NCBI GenBank assembly: GCA_046596055.1 | Contig: JBKJNH010000282.1 | Coordinates: 1 to 13,148, forward strand | DNA from: JANPEF01 sp046596055 | GTDB taxonomy: Bacteria; Eisenbacteria; RBG-16-71-46; DASYSL01 | Direction of reading: 5' to 3' | Length of the DNA stretch: 13,148 nucleotides | Shown: positions 6,827 to 13,148 of the stretch, piece after piece | Layout: every line of letters starts with the position of its first letter | Position numbering within the stretch: position 1 is the first letter of the stretch | The notes under the pieces: model-generated | The model's database searches: none | What the model was told of the DNA's origin: nothing | What the model saw: only the letters and a program-made list of their open reading frames with translations | Translations under genes and position numbers: made by a program

Positions 6827-9800
6827 TCACGGCAGCAGCAGCGCCTTCCCCGTCTCGATCACCCCGTCCGCCGCGAAGCGCACGAAGTAGACGCCGGCCG
6901 ACACGCGCACTCCCGCGTCGTCCCGTCCGTCCCAGGTCATCGTGTGCCGACCCGGGTCGTACGCGAGGTCGGCCAGCGCGCGCACGCGCTTGCCGTCCGG
7001 ACCGAACACGTCGACCGTGACGCGCGAGGCGCGCGCCAGCTCGAACGACACCGCCGTGCGGGACACGAACGGGTTCGGGCGGAAGCCCGCCAGCTTCGTG
7101 GTCGCCGGCATTCCTGCTGCCGCGATCGCCGTCGGAGCCGCCGCGGCCTCGACCTTCGCCGTCGGGGCCGATGCAACCGCCGTCGGCGCCGTCACCAGCG
7201 CGCCGTCGAGCGCCGTCAGCACGATCGCACCCAGCGTCGAACCCAGCTCCGCCTGCGGACTCGCGAACAGGTCGGCGACGAGGAAGCTCTCGCCGAGCTC
7301 GTTCCCGTAGTGCAGGCCGATCGGACCGTCAAGCTCGGTCGACTGCGCGCGGATCGCCTCGACCTTGCCCAGCGAGAACAGCGCGATCGCGTCACGCAGC
7401 CCGTCGCCGTCCACGTCCGCGTGCACCAGGCGAGAGGCCTCGAGCACGTCGGCCGTGTTGCCGATCAGGAGGTCCTGCGGCGAGGCGGCACGCCGCGGCA
7501 GGTTCGCGCTGCGATCGACGGGAGACAGCAGTTCCTCGTCGTCGGCGGTCGAGGGCAATGCGGCCGGCACGACCACCGCGAGGTAGTCGTCGCCGAACCC
7601 GCTGCCCGCCCCTGAGACCGCGACCACGACGGCATGACCGGACTGGTCGTGCTCGACGCGGACCAGCACCTGGGCGACGTCCGTGTTTCCGCAGTTGTCG
7701 CTCGCCGTGTAGGTGATCGTGTACACGCGACCGGTGCGCGGGCCCATGCGCTCCGAGCGCAGCTGGAACGCGAGATCGGGCGTGCCGACCGTGGCGCCGA
7801 CGATGTCCGGCGCCGTGTTGCCGTCACCCAGGTCGTTCTCGGGCTCGTTGCTCGTGATCGACGTCAGCACGAACGACGGCTTGGGGCAGTTGTCGGTGAC
7901 CGTGACCTCGGCCACGATGTCGACCAGCTTGTGGTTCGGCGGCCACAGGAACTCGCGGTTGAGCACCACGGCGATCTCGGGCGGCGTGACGTCCACCACC
8001 TCGACGTCGATCGTGTCGTTGCTGGCGTTACCGCACTGGTCGGCGATCCCCACGTCGACGCGGATGACCGCCGGGCAGCTCGTGAGATCCGACACGAGCA
8101 CGGTGCCGGTCACCTCGAGGCGGCCGGGCAGCGGCTGCGCCGTGACCCACTGCGGGATGTCGACCGTCGCGTTGTTGCTCGGGTTCGTCACGTTGACGAT
8201 CACGTCCGACGGGTCGATCGCACAGTTGTCGGTGAGCACCGCGGTGAACGGCAGCAGGTACGTGCAGGTCGGGCCGACCTCGCCGCCCGTGGCGTCCGTG
8301 ACGACGACCGGCGGCGTCGGATCGAGCACGGTGACGTCGGCGATCGCGTCGTCGGCCAGGCCACAGCCATCCGTACCCACGGCAGTGATGCGCACGATAC
8401 TCGGGCAGCTCGACAGGTCGCTGACGGTGACGGTCCCGGAGAAGTCGACCCGGTTGGCGCCGTTCTGCACCTTGTTGATCGCGCTGACGACGGTGGCCGT
8501 GCCGCCCAGCGAGACAGCGGTGATGGTGACGTCGCCGGCCTGCATGGTGCAGTCGTCAATCACACTGCCGCTGACCGGGATGATGACGCTGCACGCCGGG
8601 CCGATGTTCACCTCGGTCGGCGCGGTGACCGACGCCACCGGGGCCGCGGTCGCGATCGTGAAGTTGCCGTTGGACACGTCGAAGAACACGTTGCCCACGG
8701 CCTCGACCTTGACGCGCGCGTCGCTCTGCGTCGTCGCGACGCACGGCAGCACGACCGACTGCGAGCCGTCGTTCGCCACGTTGCCCGCGACCAGGTTAGG
8801 CCAGGTGAGCCCGCCGTCGGTGGACACGTAGATGTTCACGTTGGCCGCGACGTCGCCGCCGCCCACGGTCCACGTGACGTCGACCGAGCAGCCGCCCTTC
8901 AGCGACTCGCCGCCGTTGGGCGACGTGACGAAGAACGGATCCCCGGCCACCGTGAGGACGATGGTGTCGTAGTTCACTCCGCCGCCGCCGGCGCGATTGT
9001 CACGCGCGGTGGCGCGGAAGGTGAGCGTGCGGTCGGTCGTGGGCAGGATCTCGAACGGCGTCGCCGTGCCCGCGAGGAGCGAGGTGAGGTTGGGGAACGT
9101 TCGCGTCGGGCTCGCCGTCGCGGGGAGCGAGCGGAAGAGCGGCCCGTTGCCGCCCAGTGGCGGTGAGGCCGCGCCCAGGTCGTGCTGTTCCCAGCACCAG
9201 GTCACCGCGTCGCCGTCGGGATCGCTGCCGGTGGCGGTGAGGGCAAACGGCGTGCCGCGCGGGATCGTGACGTCCGGGCCGGCGCCCACGGTCGGCGCCG
9301 TGTTCCCCGTCCCCGTCTGTGCGCCGCAGTTGCCGCCCGCCTCCCGGTAGTCGGTGATCTGTTCGAAGCTGTGCGTGTGGAAATAGCCGTCGGCGCAGCC
9401 TGCGTTCGGGTCCTCGGCGGCGGTGCAGCCGGCACAGGCGTACGACATGAGCGTGGTGCCGTTGCCGATCTCGTAGGCCGAGCCGGCTACGCGCTCGACG
9501 CAGCCGCCTGCGGTGCTGTTGTAAGTGTGCTGGGCGCTGAACTGGTGGCCCATCTCGTGCGGCAGGACGTCGGTCGTCCACAGCGCCGAGGCGACGTTCG
9601 TGACCGTGGATGCGGCGCGGCCGGCGTCGCCCTGGCAGACGCTCGCGAACGCTGCCCGCCCCGAGAACGAATTGCCGCCCCCCGCCCGCAGGTGGAGCAG
9701 GTGACCAATCTGGTAGGCCCCGCAGTCGGTGTCGAGCGTCGCGTCGGCCTCATCGAGGAGTGTGCCGTCGACGCTCTCGGGATTGGTGAACGGGTCGGTG

Positions 9801-10621
9801 CCCGCGTTGGTGTATCCGGTCGAGGTGCACGTAATCGTGAAGCGGATTGCCACCTCGACTCCGTAGATCGCGTTCACCGCGGTGATGTAGTTGTTGAAGC
9901 GCTGGACCACGGCGGCCTGGGACGCGTGCGCGTTCCGGAACTCGGCCGTCGCGACCATCGCCAGGTTGTAGGTGCGCAGGTTCGCGCCCGAAGGTGGGGC
10001 CAGCACCGGCTTCCCGAGGACGGCCTGGGCCTCCTCATCGGACGAGCAGGTGAAGCCATCGGGGGTCGGGAGATCGCTGCGGCGGAAGCTCAGGTACATG
10101 TCGGGAGCGCCAGCTTCGACCCTTTCGATCACGATGTAGTCCGTCGGGGTCACGATCATGGCGTTGAAGCCGAGCGGCGAACGCGCGAAGCTCGCCGTGT
10201 GCGTCGGGTTGTCCACGCCCTGCGCGACGTAGCTCATGATCTCCGGATGCTCCGCCGACAGCTTGGGCGAGAGGACCGGCGAACGGCTCACCCGGAAGCG
10301 CGCGAACGTGCCGTCGGGCATGGGCAGCGCGAGGATCGCGTTCGAGGTTCGCGACGCGGGCGTGAACTCGTCCGGCGCTTCGCGCAGGATGCGGAACAGC
10401 GCGAGGTCGTCAAGCTGGAGCAGCCGGTAGTCGTCGGGGGAGGCGAAGTCGTAAGCGAGCACGCCGCTCTGGATTGCGTCGGGTGCGAGCTCGCGCCACA
10501 CGCCGTCGGTCGAGCGAGATCCTGGCGCGGCGAGCGCCGGCGTTGCGAACAGGGTACAGGCGACGATCGCCAGCAGAAGGCGAACGAGCCCGCACCGCGA
10601 GTGAGCCGGGGGACGGTTCAT
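6827..10621 (-). CDS. large secreted reprolysin-like zinc metalloprotease (metzincin) with Ig-like repeats and FlgD-like C-terminus
   Basis: 1264 residues. Signal peptide 1-32 (basic start, L-L-L-A-I-V-A-C core, ALA-A); propeptide-like region about 40-205; metzincin domain about 213-435. The zinc motif is H355-E-M-G-H-Q-F-S-A-Q-H365 (HExxHxxxxxH, E356 catalytic) and the Met-turn is at M392 (TLMSYA). Many cysteines suggest disulfides and an extracellular location. Then an Ig-like region about 441-560, another about 562-660, two tandem four-cysteine repeats (about 660-770 and 770-880), a HYR-like domain (about 880-990, with LWPPNHKLVDI), an acidic DVDGDGLRD calcium-loop-like stretch (1069-1077), an APTA-rich linker (1144-1170) and a FlgD-like domain (about 1176-1264; FRPNPF, WDGRDDAG, GVYFVRF). 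Related proteins are exported endopeptidases. The start at 10621 follows the signal peptide and an AGGAG 7 bases upstream; a start at 10660 would add 13 residues before it. Confidence 0.88.
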   Translation of the reverse strand: MNRPPAHSRCGLVRLLLAIVACTLFATPALAAPGSRSTDGVWRELAPDAIQSGVLAYDFASPDDYRLLQLDDLALFRILREAPDEFTPASRTSNAILALPMPDGTFARFRVSRSPVLSPKLSAEHPEIMSYVAQGVDNPTHTASFARSPLGFNAMIVTPTDYIVIERVEAGAPDMYLSFRRSDLPTPDGFTCSSDEEAQAVLGKPVLAPPSGANLRTYNLAMVATAEFRNAHASQAAVVQRFNNYITAVNAIYGVEVAIRFTITCTSTGYTNAGTDPFTNPESVDGTLLDEADATLDTDCGAYQIGHLLHLRAGGGNSFSGRAAFASVCQGDAGRAASTVTNVASALWTTDVLPHEMGHQFSAQHTYNSTAGGCVERVAGSAYEIGNGTTLMSYACAGCTAAEDPNAGCADGYFHTHSFEQITDYREAGGNCGAQTGTGNTAPTVGAGPDVTIPRGTPFALTATGSDPDGDAVTWCWEQHDLGAASPPLGGNGPLFRSLPATASPTRTFPNLTSLLAGTATPFEILPTTDRTLTFRATARDNRAGGGGVNYDTIVLTVAGDPFFVTSPNGGESLKGGCSVDVTWTVGGGDVAANVNIYVSTDGGLTWPNLVAGNVANDGSQSVVLPCVATTQSDARVKVEAVGNVFFDVSNGNFTIATAAPVASVTAPTEVNIGPACSVIIPVSGSVIDDCTMQAGDVTITAVSLGGTATVVSAINKVQNGANRVDFSGTVTVSDLSSCPSIVRITAVGTDGCGLADDAIADVTVLDPTPPVVVTDATGGEVGPTCTYLLPFTAVLTDNCAIDPSDVIVNVTNPSNNATVDIPQWVTAQPLPGRLEVTGTVLVSDLTSCPAVIRVDVGIADQCGNASNDTIDVEVVDVTPPEIAVVLNREFLWPPNHKLVDIVAEVTVTDNCPKPSFVLTSITSNEPENDLGDGNTAPDIVGATVGTPDLAFQLRSERMGPRTGRVYTITYTASDNCGNTDVAQVLVRVEHDQSGHAVVVAVSGAGSGFGDDYLAVVVPAALPSTADDEELLSPVDRSANLPRRAASPQDLLIGNTADVLEASRLVHADVDGDGLRDAIALFSLGKVEAIRAQSTELDGPIGLHYGNELGESFLVADLFASPQAELGSTLGAIVLTALDGALVTAPTAVASAPTAKVEAAAAPTAIAAAGMPATTKLAGFRPNPFVSRTAVSFELARASRVTVDVFGPDGKRVRALADLAYDPGRHTMTWDGRDDAGVRVSAGVYFVRFAADGVIETGKALLLP

Positions 10622-10628
10622 GGCAGGT

Positions 10629-10633
10629 CTCCT
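10629..10633 (-). promoter_or_regulatory. ribosome binding site that fixes the metalloprotease start
   Basis: AGGAG (minus strand), 7 bases before the ATG at 10621, is the clearest Shine-Dalgarno site in the window. It supports this start over the upstream in-frame ATG at 10660. Confidence 0.7.
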
Positions 10634-10638
10634 GAAAG

Positions 10639-10654
10639 GCACGCGATTGCGTGC
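10639..10654. repeat. inverted repeat in the metalloprotease leader
   Basis: GCACGC-GATT-GCGTGC is a perfect 6-bp stem with a 4-base loop, ending 5 bases before the AGGAG ribosome binding site of the metalloprotease gene on the transcribed strand. It could be a leader hairpin or an operator. No regulator is identified. Confidence 0.35.
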
Positions 10655-10938
10655 GAACACAAGGGGGGAGATCTGGGGCCGGTGCGAAGACTCGGGAACT
10701 CATGGCGACGGCCTGCAGGAGGGATCGTGCCGCGCGATCGAATGCAGTCCGCGCGCGGACGCAAGCAGGCTAGGCCGCCTCCTCCCGGCGGTCAAGCGAC
10801 TTCCTGTCCTCGGGCGAGTCCATTCGGGGCACGAGTTGCCGTGGTGTCCTATCTTGCAACCTCAGCGCACTCCTGGTGGATTGCCCCGGCCGGATCTGCT
10901 CGCTTGCCCGCCGCCGGAGCCGGGCGGATCATGGAGTC

Positions 10939-13044
10939 ATGGGCGCCTTCGATCGGTCTCGCTGCGGTGCGTTGCTCCGTGGGATCGCCCTGCTCGTCGC
11001 GCTGCTCGCGATCTCGCCTGCCGCCCCGCTGGCCGCCGACTCTGATTCCCGTCCCGCCCATACGCTTCCCGCCGACGAAGTCCTGCGACTGCTCGAGGAG
11101 GCGGCCGGCATCGAGTCGGCCGGCAAGTCGAGTCTCGTCAACGCCGCGGGCCGCCTGCCCCGCCTGGCGGCCGACTCGCTCCACGCCTACGACGCGATCC
11201 ACTACCGCATCGACGTCACGCCGTCGCGCACCAGCCGGCACATTGACGGCAACGTCGCGCTGACGCTGGTGGTCCGCGATCCGGCGTTCACGACCATCGA
11301 TCTCGACGCAATCGGCATGACGTTCTCGTCGATCACCGTCAACGGGTCCCCGCGCACCGCGTGGACCTACGGCGGCGGACGACTCGGTGTGCCCGTGTGC
11401 GAAGGCGTGAACTGCCCGCCGCATGCCCCCGGGGACACGCTGCGGGTCGAGATCGCTTACGCCTGCGACCCGACGACCGGCTACTACCAGTACCCGCGCA
11501 ACAGCTACACCAGCGTCGAGCCCTACGGCGCCCGCTCGTGGTGGCCATGCTGGGACGAGCCCGCCGACAAGGCGACGCTCGACCTGCACGCCGCGGTCCC
11601 GCTCGGCGAGTCGTGCTGGTCGAACGGCCTGCTCCAGGGCGTCACGCCCGGCGCGCCCGGTCTGCACGTCTGGCACTGGCGCGAGACGCACCCGATCGCC
11701 ACGTACCTCGTGAGCATCGCGGTGGCGAACTACTGGCGCTTCGACCAGCTCGCCGGAACGGTCCCGATCGTCAATGTCGCGTTCCCCGAGGACTCGACCA
11801 AGGCGAAGCTCGAGTACGTGAACGTGCCGGCCATGCTCACCACGTTCTCGGAGCTCTTCGAGCCCTACCCGTTCGACAAGTACGGGCAGGCCACGGTCGA
11901 GCCATACGGCCCCGGCGGCATGGAGCACCAGACGATGACGACGCTGCGTCGCAACCTGCTGCGCGGCGACCGCCTGTACGAGTACGTGTGGGCCCACGAG
12001 CTGGCCCACCAGTGGTGGGGAGACTGGGTGACGTGCGTCGACTTCCGCGACATCTGGCTCAACGAGGGCTTCGCCACCTTCGCCGAGGCGCTGTTCGTCG
12101 AGAACTTCTATTCGGTCGCGGCGTATGACTCGGCCATCGCCGCGCACATGCTCTCGGCCCTCGATGCCGACGCGAACTTCCGCTACGCCATCTATGACCC
12201 GCCCGTGAACTATATGTTCGGCACGACGATCTACAAGAAGGGCGGCAGCGTCCTGCACATGCTGCGCCGCGTGCTGGGCGACACGGACTTCTTCGCCGGC
12301 CTGCGCCTGTATGGCCAGCGCCACGCCTACGGCACCGCTTCGACGCGCGACTTCCGCCAGGCCATGGAGGATGCGAGCGGCCAGGCGCTCGGGTGGTTCT
12401 TCGACGAGTGGATCTTCGCCGCGGGCATTCCGACCTACGCCTGGTCGTGGCAGGCGGTCCCCGCCGACCCGCCCGCGCCCGACGAGACGGATCTCGCGCT
12501 GTTCGTGCGCCAGGTTCAGGCGAACGCGCCGCTCTATCGCATGCCGATCGAGTTCCGGATCACGCGGGCCGCCCGCCCCGACACGTTCGTCACCGTGTGG
12601 AACGACGCGGTCGCCGAGCAGGCGTTCACCGTGCGCGTGGCCGGCACGGTGAACGGCGTGACGTTCGATCCGCGCAACAGCATCCTCAAGCGCGTGCAGC
12701 CGTACGTGCTCGACGCCAGAGATCCGGCCGCTTCAGTGGACCCGGCACCGGGACGGATCGAGCTCTCGGCGATGCCGAATCCCGCGCGCGGCAGCGTTGT
12801 CCTGCAAGGGGCCTGGCATGATGGTGCGCCGGGCGCGATGCCGCCGCCGGCACGGATCGCGGTGTTCGACGCGGGTGGACGGCTGGTGCGCGACCTCGGA
12901 GTGGCGCCTGCGCGCGGCGGCCTGTTCGGCGTGACGTGGGATCGGCGGGACGACGCCGGGCAGACGGTGGCGCCCGGGATCTACTTCGCGCAGGTCGTGG
13001 CCGGGACGAAGCGCGAGGCGCGGCCGTTCGTGCTGGTTCCCTGA
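10939..13044 (+). CDS. secreted M1-family zinc aminopeptidase with FlgD-like C-terminal domain
   Basis: 701 residues. Signal peptide 1-33 (ALLRGIALLVALLAI, then A-A). An N-terminal beta-saddle domain at about 85-270 includes W-W-P-C-W-D-E-P (201-208), the usual M1 SWxPCxDEP region. The catalytic domain is at about 285-500: exopeptidase motif G-G-M-E-H (326-330, E329), zinc site H353-E-L-A-H357 with the third ligand E376 in LNEGFA, and the catalytic tyrosine Y432 in IYKKGG. Spacing between these elements matches active M1 enzymes. A short beta domain follows (about 500-590), without the large helical domain of ERAP/PepN types. The C-terminal FlgD-like domain is at about 606-701 (MPNPARG, WDRRDDAG, GIYFAQV). 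Expected role: removal of N-terminal residues from peptides outside the cytoplasm, complementing the divergent endoprotease. The start at 10939 directly precedes the signal peptide; GGAG lies only 2 bases upstream, too close for a normal ribosome site. Confidence 0.92.
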   Translation: MGAFDRSRCGALLRGIALLVALLAISPAAPLAADSDSRPAHTLPADEVLRLLEEAAGIESAGKSSLVNAAGRLPRLAADSLHAYDAIHYRIDVTPSRTSRHIDGNVALTLVVRDPAFTTIDLDAIGMTFSSITVNGSPRTAWTYGGGRLGVPVCEGVNCPPHAPGDTLRVEIAYACDPTTGYYQYPRNSYTSVEPYGARSWWPCWDEPADKATLDLHAAVPLGESCWSNGLLQGVTPGAPGLHVWHWRETHPIATYLVSIAVANYWRFDQLAGTVPIVNVAFPEDSTKAKLEYVNVPAMLTTFSELFEPYPFDKYGQATVEPYGPGGMEHQTMTTLRRNLLRGDRLYEYVWAHELAHQWWGDWVTCVDFRDIWLNEGFATFAEALFVENFYSVAAYDSAIAAHMLSALDADANFRYAIYDPPVNYMFGTTIYKKGGSVLHMLRRVLGDTDFFAGLRLYGQRHAYGTASTRDFRQAMEDASGQALGWFFDEWIFAAGIPTYAWSWQAVPADPPAPDETDLALFVRQVQANAPLYRMPIEFRITRAARPDTFVTVWNDAVAEQAFTVRVAGTVNGVTFDPRNSILKRVQPYVLDARDPAASVDPAPGRIELSAMPNPARGSVVLQGAWHDGAPGAMPPPARIAVFDAGGRLVRDLGVAPARGGLFGVTWDRRDDAGQTVAPGIYFAQVVAGTKREARPFVLVP

Positions 13045-13048
13045 CCGA

Positions 13049-13148
13049 GTGGATCCCTTCGAGATCAGGCGGCGTGTCATCACCGCGCTCTTCGTCGACC
13101 CGGTCCTGGCAGACCGTCTTGTCCTCAAGGGTGGGAATGCGCTCGAAC
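13049..13148 (+). CDS. start of an AbiEii/AbiGii-family nucleotidyltransferase (partial)
   Basis: Only 33 codons are visible before the right edge. From the GTG at 13049 the frame reads DPFEIRRRVITALFVDP followed by LADRLVLKGGNALE. The L-V-L-K-G-G-N-A-L segment is the conserved first motif of AbiEii-like (DUF1814) nucleotidyltransferases, which act as toxins in type IV toxin-antitoxin and abortive-infection systems; other members have unknown roles. The gap to the aminopeptidase stop is 4 bases, so it may be read through from that transcript. No Shine-Dalgarno site is seen. The usual AbiEi-type antitoxin gene is not upstream; a partner could lie downstream. An upstream start inside the aminopeptidase frame cannot be excluded. 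Confidence 0.6.
   Translation, partial: MDPFEIRRRVITALFVDPVLADRLVLKGGNALE

Larger units (their letters stand above)
10622..10938. other. 317-base intergenic region between divergent protease genes
   Basis: No gene is supported. It should hold the promoters of both divergent secreted peptidases, but I found no good -35/-10 pair on either strand. It contains the leader hairpin at 10639-10654, a perfect 14-bp palindrome GTCCGCGCGCGGAC at 10747-10760 near the middle, and a small GCCGCC/GGCGGT hairpin (about 10774-10792). The central palindrome could bind a regulator shared by both genes, but its sequence is simple alternating G/C and may be chance. Confidence 0.6.

Noticed and set aside
10876..10938. 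Upstream extension of the aminopeptidase to the ATG at 10876
   Set aside because: It would put 21 Arg/Cys-rich residues before the signal peptide; the ATG at 10939 gives a normal exported N-terminus.
7634..11263. Two long plus-strand open frames (7634-9166 and 9182-11263) opposite the metalloprotease
   Set aside because: Low-complexity R/H/V/D/G-rich translations without motifs, and the second runs through the intergenic region into another gene; antisense shadows.
10849..12324. Minus-strand open frame of 491 codons opposite the aminopeptidase
   Set aside because: No recognisable domain, biased composition, and overlaps a gene with intact M1 catalytic motifs.
1..13148. tRNA, rRNA, CRISPR arrays, transposases or phage structural genes
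   Set aside because: I looked for T-loop motifs, regular spaced repeats, and transposase or integrase motifs and found none; the phage-derived name of the toxin family is not evidence of a prophage.

Overview
The window is GC-rich and densely coding, with strong third-position G/C bias. It carries four large intact genes, a two-gene toxin-antitoxin module, and a partial gene at each edge. Three intact genes encode exported enzymes (a nuclease, a metzincin protease and an M1 aminopeptidase). Each has a signal peptide and the same kind of C-terminal FlgD-like Ig domain (an NPF/NP-x-RG start, a W-x-G/R-x-D-D-x-G core, and a G-[IVL]-Y-F strand near the end). That domain, together with a lamin-tail domain, cysteine-containing Ig-like repeats and a Ser/Thr kinase fused to a TolB-like propeller, suggests an uncultured bacterium of the FCB-related or Eisenbacteria/Krumholzibacteriota/Acidobacteria type. 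This placement is an inference from protein style; no rRNA or other taxonomic marker is present.

Layout: (1) Positions 1-478, minus strand: the N-terminal 159 residues of a sigma-70/ECF-like sigma factor, cut by the left edge. (2) 479-843: a 365-base noncoding stretch with a nested inverted-repeat region (600-717) that could be a structured RNA, and an intrinsic terminator (779-812) for the next gene. (3) 844-3078, minus: a secreted endonuclease I (lamin-tail, Ig-like, Ig-like, EndA/NucM nuclease, FlgD-like). (4) 3240-3977, plus: a HigBA/Tad-Ata-like toxin-antitoxin operon. Its promoter has a perfect 16-bp palindrome in the spacer between the -35 and -10 boxes. (5) 4048-6732, plus: a transmembrane Ser/Thr protein kinase with a C-terminal beta-propeller. 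(6) 6827-10621, minus: a very large secreted reprolysin-like metalloprotease, convergent with the kinase and separated from it by a strong hairpin. (7) 10939-13044, plus: a secreted M1 aminopeptidase, divergent from the metalloprotease across a 317-base gap. (8) 13049-13148, plus: the first 33 codons of an AbiEii-family nucleotidyltransferase, starting 4 bases after the aminopeptidase stop.

How the genes may work together: the nuclease, endoprotease and aminopeptidase form a plausible extracellular set for degrading nucleic acid and protein, such as biofilm matrix or necromass. They lie on different strands and do not form one operon. The sigma factor and receptor-like kinase are regulatory genes in the same neighbourhood, but nothing in the sequence links them to the secreted enzymes. 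The TA module and the AbiEii start are accessory or defence-type elements at two separate points. The AbiEii start hints that a defence or toxin cassette may continue beyond the right edge. I found no tRNA, rRNA, CRISPR array, transposase or phage structural gene. I did not find a clearly new multi-gene system. The best unexplained signals are the structured noncoding region at 600-717 and the AbiEii gene at the edge without a visible antitoxin before it.
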